Source of the DNA: Myoxocephalus aenaeus | Taxonomy: Eukaryota > Chordata > Actinopteri > Perciformes > Cottidae | Direction of reading: 5' to 3' | Assembly: GCA_038501785.1 (NCBI GenBank) | Contig: JBAMJR010000097.1 | Location: 1,613,501 to 1,677,500, forward strand | Length of the DNA stretch: 64,000 nt | Shown: positions 1 through 12,500 of the stretch, piece by piece | Layout: every line of letters begins with the position of its first letter | Position numbering within the stretch: the stretch's first letter is position 1 | Program-made: the position numbers and the translations under genes | The notes under the pieces: model-generated | Databases searched by the model: none | What the model was told of the DNA's origin: nothing | What the model saw: only the letters and a program-made list of their open reading frames with translations

Positions 1-2
1 TG

Positions 3-213
3 CAGAGTCAACAAGAGAGTAAAGGGGTGATCAGACGATTTCGGCTGGATGGGATTAAAAGAAAATCGGAGCCCAGACGGAGAGGGCTGCACTCAACTTT
101 CCTGGATTTGTTGAGGTAGCTAATTGTGTTACACCATTATATTCTTTGCATGTGACTTTGACTAATTTGTATCTCTCTCACTCTCTCTCAGGATGATGGA
201 CGAAGCAGAGTAA
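3..213 (+). CDS. 3' end of an unidentified gene (two terminal exons)
   Basis: Two pieces splice in frame: an open stretch to 115 followed by GTAGCT, and a short exon from 192 after a pyrimidine-rich CTCTCTCTCAG acceptor. The joined frame is basic (…RRFRLDGIKRKSEPRRRG…), then LHSTFLDLLR, ending MMDEAE before TAA at 211-213. Two AATAAA signals follow within 65 bases, which supports a real transcript end. The 5' part lies outside the window and I do not recognise the protein. The next promoter (pabpc4) starts only about 220 bases further on, in the same direction. The donor is a usable but weak GTAG. The frame, splice sites and poly(A) signals are seen; that this is a coding gene is inference. 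Confidence 0.5.
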
Positions 214-249
214 TTGTATTTTGATAAGAATATTCTATAATGGCACTTC

Positions 250-275
250 AATAAATGCAAGTATTGAGAAATAAA
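250..275 (+). terminator. Poly(A) signals of the upstream gene
   Basis: Two AATAAA hexamers lie at 250-255 and 270-275, 37 and 57 bases after the TAA at 211-213. Together they mark the likely 3' end of the unidentified upstream gene, near 290. Confidence 0.55.
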
Positions 276-510
276 AGGACTGACTCATTTGTTTTTCCCT
301 ACCTTCCTAAAGTTAAAAAAAAGACTGCATGGTTTGTGTGAGCCTATAGCACCCAGATGTCGCTGTGGGGAGCTGGGTTCTGCAGTTGGGACTGCAGAGT
401 GCGCGCTCTTTCTTTTTCTTTTTTTACAACGCATGCTCAGTAGTGTTTTTCTTTTTTTTTTCTATCCCATGTGTGACCCTGATCACTATTTCCTCCGCAC
501 TGCCACCCTC

Positions 511-555
511 TATAAAGTGTCCACGAGTTCCCTAACGCAGTCTCTTTCCCTGGCC
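511..555 (+). promoter_or_regulatory. pabpc4: pabpc4 core promoter: TATA box and TOP-like start
   Basis: TATAAAG is at 511-517. About 30 bases downstream is the pyrimidine run TCTCTTTCCC (541-550), so a start at the C of 542 would give a 5' terminal oligopyrimidine (TOP) mRNA. Cytoplasmic poly(A)-binding protein mRNAs are established TOP mRNAs, translated under mTOR/LARP1 control. Motifs and spacing are seen directly; the start site itself is inferred and needs 5' end data. Confidence 0.6.
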
Positions 556-590
556 ACGAAACAACCGTGAGTGTCTAACTCACCGTTCTT

Positions 591-726
591 GAAAAACTTA
601 AAATAAAAAAAATATAAAAATCCACAAAATCTTCATAAAAACAAGAATATTTACTTAAAGAAATACAAAAGTTTAAAAAATAAAAAAACAGCAAATATTA
701 ATAATTAAAAAAAAAATACTAAAACA
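591..726 (+). promoter_or_regulatory. pabpc4: A-rich 5'UTR element (PABP autoregulatory type)
   Basis: This 5' leader segment is made largely of A runs broken by single other bases (for example AAAAAAATATAAAAATCC near 604-623 and a run of ten A near 707-716). It begins about 50 bases after the predicted start and ends about 245 bases before the ATG. PABPC1 mRNA carries an A-rich leader near its 5' end that binds PABP and represses its own translation. Position and composition match that element. The function here is inferred by analogy. Confidence 0.6.
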
Positions 727-972
727 GGAGGACTCGCAGTTGGCGTCTACCAAAGGAAGAAATACTTCAGAAGAGATCATTTATATCGTGATTTTTCAGG
801 ATTGACCTTTCTCTTCACGCTGGACCAAAGAGCCAGCTGTCTTATTTGGGCGAATTGACGCAGTTCGGACTCGGAATACAGCTCATACCGGCGCTTTTTT
901 TAAAATTTTGTTTAAAAAAATCCTGGCGTTTCAGCTAAGCCTGGCTTTCATTCATATTGTGATCTCCGAGAT

Positions 973-3900
973 ATGAACACGGAGACCGGGAGTTATCCGA
1001 TGGCTTCCCTCTACGTTGGCGACCTGCACCCCGATATCACGGAGGCTATGCTGTATGAGAAATTCAGCCCAGCCGGACCGGTGCTCTCAATTCGGGTGTG
1101 CCGCGACATGATCACCCGGCGGTCCCTCGGATACGCGTATGTGAACTTCTCTCAGCCCGCTGACGGTAAGACAAGAAACCTGGCCGGTGACCACCGTTTG
1201 AGCACTTTGGCTGCTTGCTGCATGCGGATGCAAGACGCAGAAAGCGTGCATCCTCCAAATATCGACAGTCACAGTATATGCGTTCAATGTCAGCCTGAAA
1301 CGGTCTGCAAATGCAAAATCCGCGACTTTAACTAAAATGTATTTATACAGTCCAAGTAAGACGAGCAGTTACCCAGACTGGTTGGAGAACTCATTTTGAC
1401 CCATATAAGCATGTCCCAGTTGTTGTATACTCCTCACTCCTGTCACTGCCAGAGTTAAAGCGCACGCACACACACACACACACACACAGTGAACAATCAT
1501 CCCAAACACATCATTTGGAGAAAAAAAAGTCTCTGCAGACCTCACTTAATCTGTCCAGAATGACCCATTTCTCCTATTTTTAAAGGGCCACGGAATAAAA
1601 CTAATTCTCATTGCCCTCTGCTGCCATGTTCACTGATGGCAAAAGAAGGGACAAGCACAGCTGAAGAATAACCCCTACACTGCCTGCTTTATGTCTTATG
1701 TGTATTATCTGCATTCATAGCAAATACTTGATCATATGTCTGTTTGGATTGAGTCCCAGCTTCAATTAAAAATTAAAAGAAGCCTGTTATGAGTCAGACC
1801 GTTGGTTTACCTGTAATATCCTAACCACTTGAGATGTGTGTCATTTGTTAATCCACTGGAATACCATCAAAGCATTGAGCAACAGTAGCAGGTGTTGTGG
1901 TTGTCTTAGAGGCCCGGCGATACTGTTTACTGTGGACTTCTTTTCCTCTTGTGTCAACGTCAACAGCTGTCACAATTTGTCTGTGTGCGAGTTGGTCACC
2001 AAAAGCTGGAGTAATGGCGGGTTACGAATCAAGGGATTAGGTATCACTCATGTGAATAAATGTAAGAAGGGCCACGAGTGAGTATTTGGAAGTGTAGACA
2101 TGGGGCATTCTTGTGGAGTGTCTCTTCCCTATCAATGGTAGAGAATGCTCTACTCACACATCATGCCAGCACATACCTCCCAGGACCCCTCTCTAAATAT
2201 AGAACATCTTTCTGAGCGGCCCAAAATGTGCCTGGCCGTAACACTTTTAAGCTCTTAACATGATGAGAAATGGTTATCAACAACAGGTAATGCAACGCCG
2301 TCAACATTTTACCGAATGGCGTCACTTAAAATATGGACAGTGCATTACATAGACCACTTTGGGCCCTTTTTAAAACTACGATTTCCACTCTGAACCTTCC
2401 AGAAACCACGTTTGACAGCGTTCACACACCTTCTCTGAGCACACGAGCTGTAAAGTACAATTGCAAGCCAAACTGCTGATGCCAGCAGACGCAAGGCAGC
2501 TCCGTTTTGTTTACCAGACACTTTTAGCTGGAAAGCCTGGCCTGTGTGTGTGTGTGTGTGTGTGTTACTGTGGAGTGACTGAACAAAAGGATGTTTTGGC
2601 ATGTGTGCCCACATGGACATGAGAGCCTGTATGAGAGTTAGAGCAACAGACGGAGAAAGAAATTGTATGAATTGGAACCTCGTTGATTCAATTGGGTTCA
2701 AATAAGACATAATGATTTGATCAAATTAAACATATTACAGCTTAATGCCACAATGTAAGCCCATTTCTTCTTTTGAGGGCCCTCTGCGCTGCAGTGGGCC
2801 TAGGTGGGACGTGGCCCAGCAGCATGTGGCAAGCTAGAGAGAGGGGGGCATGTGCTCCCAGCTTGCCCACTGCAGCTGTCCCCCACACTTGTCCCAGCTG
2901 CTCATCTGCCACATGGTCTACTGCACTATCGTACCCGTATTACATGTGCCTTGTTAATGGGCTGGCATCGGGGATTCTCCATTTTAACACACACTGCACA
3001 GGTGCACAAACGGACTCAGACTAACACATGTACTGGTACTGCTGCATTAAAGCAGCAAAATGCCTGATTCGTGTCCATGATAGATGGAAGCATGTTATGT
3101 AATATACATACAAGTGACTGATATGTTTTCATGACTCATGGCTCTATATAAACAACCAGCCATGACCTTTCCCTCCACCTCTCTGCCCCTCCTCCCTCCA
3201 GCTGAGAGAGCGCTGGACACCATGAACTTTGACGTGGTGAAAGGGAAGCCGATCAGAATCATGTGGTCCCAAAGAGACCCCTCCCTCAGGAAATCTGGAG
3301 TGGGCAACGTGTTCATCAAGAACCTTGACAAGTCCATTGACAACAAAGCCCTGTACGACACCTTCTCAGCCTTTGGCAACATCCTCTCCTGCAAGGTATA
3401 ACTGGCATAAATGCGACTGAGGTGCATGAAAGAAAGGGCAGTATCTTTTTATACTGTATTTATTCCCACTTTTGGGAAAACTGTTCCTGCTCAGCAATTT
3501 TCACACAATATGTGCTTAAATTAAATTACAAGTTTGAATAATGTTCTTATGCTCTTAAAACATTCTCATATAAACTCATACACCGTCTCGTCAGCAATGC
3601 TTCTACATTTTGGGAAACACATGGAGTCGCATTCTTTTAGAAAGTTAGCTTAGAAGAACGATACCACTCGGACAGTTAAATATGATGCTGCAGCTGGTTA
3701 GCTTAGCTTAGACGGGACACTGGGGAATCAGGTAGCCAGGCTCTTTACAAAGGTGACAAAATACTCCCAAAAGCTCACGAATGAACAGTTATGTATATCT
3801 TGTTGAAGTGACAACTGAAGTGTAAAACTGGCAAATAACCCCTGTAAAACCACAACATTCCACTTTTTAAACTTTGTCTCTTATATGGATTAAACATGTT

Positions 3901-6900
3901 TGTTTGTAACGAGCCAAGCTTGCTGTTTTCCCACTGTTTCTGGTCTTTATGCTAAGCTAGGCTAACTGGCTGCAGCTTCAAAGTTAGCGGAGAGATTTGA
4001 GAGCGGTATTGTATCTTCTCGTCTTACCCTCAGCAAGAAAGCGAACACGCATGTTTACCCAAAATCTCAAACTGTCGCTTTAAAGTCAATCAACTGCTTG
4101 TAACCGCCATGACGCCTCTCCACTGGATGAACTTTTACCCACATGTCTTCTTCTACTCCAGGTGGTGTGTGATGAAAATGGCTCCAAGGGCTACGCCTTT
4201 GTCCACTTCGAGACCCAGGATGCCGCTGACCGGGCCATTGAGAAGATGAACGGCATGCTTCTGAATGACCGCAAGGTGTGAGTGTCTGGTCATCTAGGAT
4301 CTGGGGTCAAAGGGGCGTTCATTGTTGATAGTATTTTTAAAGAATTTAGCTTGAACTTTAAAATGACTTTAACAGTACTTCACAGTTCTGATGGCTTTGA
4401 AAGTCCAGCTGTAGAGGGTGCAGTACTTCTTGAGCTTATGGTCATAATAGTGCAGTAGTAGCATGTATATGTTTCAATCTGTGTTCTTTGTGTGTGTGTG
4501 TGTATAAACCTGGCTTGTTTGTTTTTCACGTATTGAGTGAACTGACGTTTCGTGTCTTTTTTTAGTCTGTGAGTTCATGCGTGTGAATAATCGGACTAAT
4601 AAGGTCATCTCTCAATACCGCCAGTGTGAAGATAACCTCTGATCTGATAGATAACAAACTAAAAGCTCCTACTCACTCTTATCTTTCCTGCCAGACGCAT
4701 TTTGTGTTGCCTCATTTGTCCACTCACTGGTCACCCGTCTTGGAGTGTTCGTATGTATGTGTGTGTGTGTGTATGTGTGTGTATGACCACGCTTGTGTGT
4801 TTTTAGTGATGGATCGAATGCAGGAATGCAATACTGGATGGCAGAAGGGGAGAGGTCGTCATAGCAAGGTATATAAGATAATTTGGTCCTCCTCAGCTTC
4901 ACTCTGTACTGTGAGACTCTGTTCCTCCATCCCTCTCCATCCACCTCATCATCAAGTTTTGGATCAGGAATTAAGATGGTTGTCACTGTGATGTCTAGCA
5001 TGCCAACATGTCTGCCTGCCTCTGGTGATATTAACCGCAGATGGATGTTTTTATTATTGTTGACACCAGGAATGATGAGTGACATGGTGACATAGCTGTG
5101 AATTTGTTTTTCCTGGATGTTGTCCCTTCTCTTTTACTTGCCCTGCTTGCGTGGTCCAGGTCGTCTTCTCCTGGAACAAGTGTTTTTAAGATCGGAAAAA
5201 GGACCCTAGTGTGTTTCTCATTACTGTTGGGAATGTTTTACAAGAGTGTGCCTCGCTGCTCTTCCTCCGTCTTCAGGTTCGTGGGCCGTTTCAAATCTCG
5301 CAAGGAACGGGAGGCTGAACTTGGTGTCAAAGCCAAGGAGTTTACCAATGTCTACATTAAGAACTTTGGAGATGAGATGACTGATGACCAGCTGAAGGAG
5401 GTTTTTGACAGATATGGTAAAATGGGACGAGATAAATGGGTATTGCTCCAAACGTTTGTGTGGTCTAGTTCTGCTGTCTTACATCCACTCATCTGACCTT
5501 TAACCTCTGCAGGTAAAACACTCAGCGTGAAGGTGATGATAGACCCCACTGGCAAATCCAGAGGCTTTGGCTTCATTAGTTACGAGAAACATGAGGACGC
5601 TAACAAGGTACTTTGGCCCCAATGGAAATGAACCAAGTCTTTATTGGTATTTACCTCAGATAATTATGATTTCGTCCAAAGGCTGTAGAGGACATGAATG
5701 GCAGCGACCTCAACGGCAAGACTGTGTTTGTGGGCCGAGCTCAGAAGAAGATGGAGCGGCAGGCGGAGCTGAAGAGGAAGTTTGAGGTGCTGAAACAAGA
5801 GAGGATCAGCCGTTATCAGGTCTGTAGAGATGAATCCAATCAGTATTAACATTCATCCGGTCACTGTCAAAGAAGCTGCTATGAATGTATCATGATTGTC
5901 CGTCTTTGGTTTCAGGGTGTTAATCTTTACATTAAGAACCTGGATGACACCATAGATGATGAGAAACTGCGCAAGGAGTTCTCTCCGTTCGGGTCTATAA
6001 CAAGTGCTAAGGTGAGAAGGATCAAACAGATGCTGCGCTGCAATGCAATGCATCACCACCAGAGAAGTGATAATACATTGCTGCAATATAAATATAACAA
6101 CAGTGTTGTATACAACAACAACATTGTGAGTTTGAAATGACCCAGACACAATCTGTCTCCATATTAGGTGATGCTAGAGGAGGGTCGCTCCAAGGGCTTC
6201 GGCTTTGTCTGCTTCTCCTCCCCTGAAGAGGCCACCAAGGCCGTGACTGAGATGAACGGACGCATCGTTGGCTCCAAACCCCTCTACGTGGCTCTCGCTC
6301 AGCGCAAAGAGGAGCGCAAAGCCCACCTCACCAACCAGTACATGCAGCGTATTGCCGGCATGAGGACCATGCCGGCTAACGCCATCATCAATCAGTTCCA
6401 GCCCGCCAGTGGCTACTTCATGCCAGCTGTGCCTCAGGTGTGGGAATCAAAGTGTGTTAAAACAACTGCTCCTCTTGACAAACCCACAGATAACCCGACT
6501 CTACAGTTCCCCTTGGCTCTACAAAGCTTTTCAGTGCGTTAGCTCGTTCATTTTGTTTTAATGCTTGCAACTTTACGGTTTTGGTTCAGTCTCACCGCTC
6601 TCATCTGGTAGACAGATGTTTGTTTGTTTATAGCAAAAAAGCGTATGTCCCATACCATCCCAGCATCAAACTGTAGACTGGCAACGCAACAGAGTTTGTG
6701 GAGACCAAAAACAGAGCCAGGAGGAAAGGGAACGATGGATTTACATTAATCTGTTAATACAGGTTGAAAATAAGTTAACATACTTACTTACTATTTAAAT
6801 TGAGAATGCCAAGAAAGCTAAAATAATTCCGAACAATTCCAAGTTTTTGTAGCGTATTTCTCATGGTTCGCAAGGCAAACTTGTGATACTTTTGTTTAAT

Positions 6901-8190
6901 TTGAATTTGAATGAAAATGCCATGGATTAAAACGATAGACGCTGTCATTAGGATAGGACTTTAATGCCATGAAATCATAAATTTCACTTACTTGTACCCA
7001 CCAGGCCCAGAATAGGACTACATACTATGCACCCAATCAGATGGCTCAAATTCGACCCAACCCCAGATGGCAGCAGCAAGGGGGCAGAGGTCAAGGTGAG
7101 CACATGGCATCCGATGTGGAGCATCTATCTTTCATATTTCTTCAGTTACCTACTAACATACATAGTTATACTGCAATGTAGCTATTTAAAACATCTCAAT
7201 GCAGTTAAGTTTTGTATCACGTCTCATTGTTTTTGTCTCTACGTCTGTCACTCCCAGGTGGTTACCAAGGGATACCCAGCTCGCTGCGTCAGCCAGGACC
7301 CCGTGCCAACCTGAGACATATGAGTCCTGGTGGCGGCACACAGGGCCCACGAGGTACGTTCACTAACAACAACTGATTGCCTCTGATGTTATTAACACTA
7401 CGATACAGAAGAGGTTGTGACCCCACTGACTCCTGCGCCACTTTCCTCTCTGCTGCTAGTCTCCGGCCAGGCCATGGGTCCTCGTCCCTCAATGGCAGGC
7501 CCCCGGGCCATGCCTCCTTACAAATATGCCAGTGGTGTCCGTAACCCCAACCCCCAGGTGGTGCAACCTATTGCCTTACAGCAGGTATGAGCGACAGACC
7601 ATTCACATCATCTTGAATTCCTATCATATCCAGCTCCCAGCTCATTATATTTTCTTCCTTATGTTATCCATCCATCCTTTCTAGGCTCAGCCAGCCGTGC
7701 ACGTTCAGGGCCAGGAGCCTCTCACAGCCTCCATGCTGGCTGCTGCGCCGCCTCAGGAGCAGAAACAGATGCTTGGTAAGACTCCTCTGACATAATAAAT
7801 TAACTGTAATGATTCAGGTTCTTAGTAGGTTGTCTCATTCTCAATTTTTCCAAACAGGTGAGCGTATTTTCCCGCTGATTCAGTCCATGCATGCCAACCT
7901 GGCAGGAAAGATCACCGGCATGTTGCTGGAGATTGACAACTCTGAACTGCTGCATATGCTTGAGTCCCATGAGTCTCTGCGCTCAAAGGTACTTGGCTAG
8001 CTCCATCTTTGCAATAATGTCACACCGAAATGTCTGTTTATCCATATACATGTGTCATTATTCATGTTTGATGTTATGTTTGCACAAGGTGGAAGAAGCC
8101 GTCGCCGTGCTTCAAGCCCACCAGGCAAAGAAAGATGCCACTCAAAAAGTGGGCAGCATAGCTCCTACTGTTGCTGCTGCCACATCCTGA
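973..8190 (+). CDS. pabpc4: Cytoplasmic poly(A)-binding protein 4
   Basis: Binds mRNA poly(A) tails in the cytoplasm and links them to eIF4G and deadenylation factors. Fourteen coding exons: 973-1165, 3202-3395, 4162-4277, 5277-5416, 5513-5607, 5682-5819, 5916-6011, 6168-6437, 7005-7095, 7258-7353, 7460-7584, 7685-7775, 7858-7988, 8089-8190. All have GT-AG borders and sum to 625 codons plus TGA. Four RRMs are visible, at roughly residues 11-89, 99-175, 191-268 and 294-370; RRM1 has LYVGDL and GYAYVNF, RRM4 has LYIKNL and GFGFVCF. A proline/glutamine linker follows, then a C-terminal MLLE (PABC) domain at about 540-617 with KITGMLLEIDNSELLHMLES. The start is fixed by the family N terminus (SYPMASLYVGDL). 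Assignment to PABPC4 rather than PABPC1 rests on the C-terminal linker (QPAVHVQGQEPLTASML) and on ppie as neighbour, as on human 1p34. Intron 2 holds a fold-back repeat. Confidence 0.93.
1461..1489 (+). repeat. (CA)n in pabpc4 intron 1
   Basis: A short CA dinucleotide run in intron 1 of pabpc4. The rest of the 2-kb intron (1166-3201), including a short (TG)n at about 2546-2564, shows nothing else I can identify. Confidence 0.9.
3595..4086. mobile_element. Fold-back (MITE-like) element in pabpc4 intron 2
   Basis: The two ends are diverged inverted repeats of about 120 bases. The left end reads ACATTTTGGGAAACACATGG…GGTTAGCTTAGCTTAGAC. The right end, reverse-complemented, reads GATTTTGGGTAAACATGCG…AGTTAGCCTAGCTTAGC. 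The 'TTAGCTTAGC' core with long inverted arms is typical of a non-autonomous dispersed repeat abundant in teleosts. No coding capacity. The copy sits wholly inside the intron and leaves both splice sites intact. A partial relative lies at 49315-49450. Confidence 0.65.
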
Positions 8191-8700
8191 AGACTGCCTG
8201 CTGTATTGAATTGGTATGATTACACATAATCAGTCAAGCTATTCATACATAATATGTTTTGTGGTAGTAATTAAATGTCATGTTGTTTCCGGGCACAGAA
8301 AAATGAGCAGAGATGCAGAGAGACACACTACACTGACTCCAAACACCCGCCTCCTCTGAAGAATCAGCAATAATGAAGAAAAAAATGTATAATATAATAA
8401 AAATATAATAAAAAATAATAATACTTGAACATTTTGAAAAATATTACAGTTCATAATTTTTCTAATTCTGTAACACTTTTAAACTGCTCATGAAAAGCAA
8501 TGATGCAAATGAATCCTGAATGAAGGTCCTTCATCTTGTGGCAAAGGAGAGAAACCGTTCCTTCTATAAAAGGAATATGAGCCTTGTTCATTTTCTTTGC
8601 TTGAAATTTGTATGTTTGATTTGAAACGATGGACTCTTCTTCCATCCTATCATGTTATCATGGGTGTGCGGTATTCTCAATAAAAGGATGATATATCAAG
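8191..8700 (+). other. pabpc4: pabpc4 3'UTR with a UTR intron
   Basis: After the stop the transcript probably continues to 8213, where GTATGA opens an 85-base intron ending CACAG at 8298. The last, non-coding exon then runs to just past an AATAAA at 8679-8684. A separate 3'UTR exon just after the stop is known in PABPC genes. The splice motifs and signal are seen; use of the intron is inferred. Confidence 0.55.
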
Positions 8701-9459
8701 GGGACTACTGTTGTGTTACTTTAATGCTTACATATAACCTGTATTCAGTTCCAAGTGTGTATCTGACACACTTACCTGTCAGTAATGCACAGAGAATGCC
8801 AAACGCCAGGCTAAAGGGCACTTTAGGAGTAGAAAACTATTTAAAACCAAGCATCATATGCATGCCTGGGCTACATTGGTATCATGTGGGGTGTAGACAG
8901 ATGATTGAAAGCAGCATAAGGGACAAGTAAAGCATTATTTTTACTAGGAGGGGAACGTGTTTCCCTCTCCCAGATTATCAGTTAGAGATATTGTAACTGA
9001 GGTTATCCATATAAACCTTGTGGTCAAAATCATTGTCGTTGATTTCATTACCATGAAATCACATCATAGGGAGGCCATACTTTTGCATGGTTTGATATTA
9101 AGTCCTATAAGAATGATAGATGCATACAATTTTGTAAATAAGAACAAATCAATGTTATAATGAAAATATAATGTTATGGGTATCACCTTTATGGTCAAAC
9201 CGACATTTTCAAGTTATCCTCTGTTTTATAGGATATATGCAACTCTTTTTGAAAACTTTTCTAGATGTTATCCCTTCCTCTTGTCATTCTTATTTAATTC
9301 AGTGTGACAAGCCATTGTTTATTTAAATCTACGACAGAAATAAGATGCTGGTGATCCTTTTAATATGAAAAAAATAACAAAAAAGAAGGTATAAAGGTGC
9401 AATTGGAGCGATGACAGCTTTATCCAACAGGTGGCGGTAGAGGAAACCTGGTCATTTGG
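8701..9459. other. pabpc4-ppie intergenic spacer
   Basis: About 760 bases of AT-rich sequence between the pabpc4 poly(A) site and the ppie promoter. I see no gene, RNA or repeat in it. Confidence 0.6.
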
Positions 9460-9540
9460 AGGCGGGCTTCAGCCTCACTCCACCAATGGCAAGCTGCCGG
9501 GGTCAAAGTTGAGGGGATACATCCAATATGGCGGCTAACA
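9460..9540 (+). promoter_or_regulatory. ppie: ppie promoter: GC box, CCAAT and YY1-type site at the ATG
   Basis: A TATA-less promoter. GGAGGCGGGC (GC box) is near 9459-9468, CCAATGGC at 9483-9490, and CCAATATGGCGGC overlaps the start codon at 9528. The last matches the YY1 motif ATGGCGGC, which in housekeeping genes often lies just downstream of the start and overlaps the initiator ATG. The 5'UTR is therefore probably very short. Confidence 0.5.
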
Positions 9541-12500
9541 AACGAGTGCTGTATGTTGGTAAGTTAATGTTACTTTTCTTACAAATACGTTGAATTGACA
9601 TCGTTTCAGTAAACTTAACTGACGTGCTAAAGGTATCTCATTGTAAATGATTAAACGAGACTCAGCTAAATATATATAAAGTGCACATAATATGAAAAAT
9701 GAACTCCGATACGGAAAGTTTCAGCCGGTGAAACAGGAAAGCGTCACTTTGAAACAGGGCAACGTCGCTGAATTTAAACTCCGCAGTGTTCCCGACCCCA
9801 TGACTAAAGTGGCCCGTGCGGGTTGTGTAGTACGTAAGTTAAATAACGTGTCCGCTCGTTGTGTGTCCTTCAGGTGGCCTGGCCGAGGAGGTGGACGAGA
9901 AGGTGCTGCATGCTGCTTTTATCCCGTTTGGAGACATCACAGACATCCAGATACCATTAGACTATGAAACGGGTGAGAGCACGAGTTTCCGCCATTGACT
10001 GTCTCATTTAATGACTGTAAAGTGAACATTAAGCTGTAATAACGCGTCTTGTGTTCTGGTTTCAGAAAAGCACAGAGGATTTGCGTTCATTGAGTTTGAA
10101 ATGGGAGAGGTACGTGAAGTGCACACTGAAGGCTGCAGTAACTGTGCTGTTGACCCATTAAACACAATAACTGTCTGAAAATATGCATGGATTACAAATG
10201 GATTATTTTAACCTGAATAAGATTATAGTTGGCGCCTAATTCAGTGTTTGTTTGTGTTATTGAGAGAGATGTTCCTGAACTGAGCTACACCACTATCTCA
10301 TGTATAACAGGATTTAGCAACACAGTCATTTGCTTGCTTATGTAATCGACTTTTATGTACAACAATAACAAAGATAAAATGCACTTTGTGTGAACCCTAT
10401 TAGCAACACAAGGGAAATAGTGTGCTACGGGGGGGACATCCCCAGTTATTAATATGGCTGTTCTTTAGCATGTGAATTGAATGCGGCGTCTTTAATACGT
10501 CGTTTCCTTGGATTGCTGTCTTATTGTGATAAAGGTGTATGGTAGTCTGACTGGTGAATTCCATCTACACATAGTTGGTAATATGACATAGTGGGGACTT
10601 TAAAGGTGAATATTTCTGAGCTCACAACCTATTCATGACCATTGTGTTCTGTAGGATTCTGCGGCGGCTATTGATAACATGGTGAGTGGATCACGTTGCT
10701 GCACATTCACACCTGTGACGTTTTCTTCCGGTTTCTGAGACCCAGCTGTTGTGAATGTACCCGAACGGTCCGAAATGAGCTTTCTGCTTTAATGTTGGTT
10801 TTCTTTTTCTCTGTTAGAATGAGTCTGAGCTTTTTGGACGAACTATCCGGGTCAACACCGCCAAGCCCATGAGAATCAAAGAAGGTTCTTCTCGACCAGG
10901 TAAATAAGGAAAACAACTGTTTTTATAGAGGCCATACGTTTAAGTGATTTCAATCTGTGATCACGATTTTAACTCTGCTTTTCCGTCAGTGTGGTCGGAC
11001 GATGACTGGCTGAAGAAGTTCTCAGGGAAGACCGCAGAGGAGGCTGATGGGGAGGCAGCAGGTGGTGAAACCACCAGCACTGCAACACAGGAGGTGAGAG
11101 GGCTTTCTCTCTAATCAGTGCCTCTGGTTCCTAACTGTGTTAAGTTAGTAACACAGGTATGATGTGTGTTTGCAGGATGAGCCTCCGGCTAAAAAGGGCA
11201 GAGTTAATCCTCAAGTCTACATGGACATTAAGATTGGAAATAAGCTAGCCGGGAGACTACTCTTCCTCCTTCGGGCGGACATCGTTCCCATGACCGCAGG
11301 TGTGTATGTTGTAGGGCTTTGTCAAAATTAGATACGGCAGCTGCACAATATTTAGGATCGCTTGCATGAAGAATTGACACGGAAATGACAACAAACAAGA
11401 AACCACAATATATCATCCCCCTTTAGTAACACCAGCATCTTTTCTTACATCCCATGTAGAGAACTTCCGCTGCCTGTGCACGCATGAGAAGGGCTTTGGC
11501 TTCAAAGGAAGCTGCTTTCATCGCATCATCCCTCAGTTTATGTGCCAAGGAGGTGACTTCACCAACCACAATGGCACCGGCGGCAAGTCCATCTACGGCC
11601 GGAAGTTTGATGATGAAAACTTTGTCCTCAAGCACACGGCGCCAGGTGAGGAGTCCTGTGTGGAGCTCTCGTAGTGCGTGTTGGTGGTCATCATGGTTTA
11701 CGTTCACTAGCAGACCCTGTGGATAACTGGCCAAACCGTGTCTCTCTCGTGCTCACAGGGCAGCTCTCCATGGCCAACTCTGGGGCAAACACGAATGGCT
11801 CTCAGTTCTTCATCACCAATGACAAAACAGACTGGCTGGATGGCAAACACGTGGTGTTTGGAGATCTGGTGGAGGGGATGGATGTGCTCCGTGCAATGGA
11901 GGTACGTGTGAAAAAGGTTCACTGCTACTGCAAAATATTAGTTTTATAAAATACAATTAACAGGTTTCTATTCTTAGAAGTTATTTCAGTGGTAGTGAAG
12001 GCTTAAAATCCCTCACAGCAAAATGGGCCAACACTAACAAACCTTAAATATTACCCAGTGTGTTCTTTAAATGTAAACCTCACTGATTGCTTCTCACTAA
12101 AAAAGGAGGGGAAAGAAAAGGCACCCAAAGAGGCCACTGCAATTCCCATTGCTAATGCACACAAAAAAAGAGTATTCAGGAAACAGAGAAAACCAAGAAG
12201 AGTCACAAAGAGGGAGCAACAATGAATGAAGATTTACACATAGTTTGTTAGTTGTACTGTAGATAGTCGGAGCAAGTGTGGGCTATTCAATGTTCTCAGG
12301 ACACAAACCTGCATATTAATGCGCTTGTTTGACACCCTGCCCCCTAATATCATACTGTAACAGTTATACATAGAGTATCTTATCTCCAAAAACTCATAAT
12401 CATATCAAAAATAGAAAGATAATATTGTTGCTCATACTGTTCACAAATGTTATCTAGATTACAATTGCACTGTTAAATGTGGAACTCAAACATCCATCTG

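Noticed and set aside
289..570. 93-codon open frame between the upstream gene and pabpc4
   Set aside because: It runs through the TATA box and predicted start site and is Phe/Leu-rich from T runs; not a protein.
1836..2081. Short open frames in pabpc4 intron 1
   Set aside because: No family match and they lie inside a well-defined intron.
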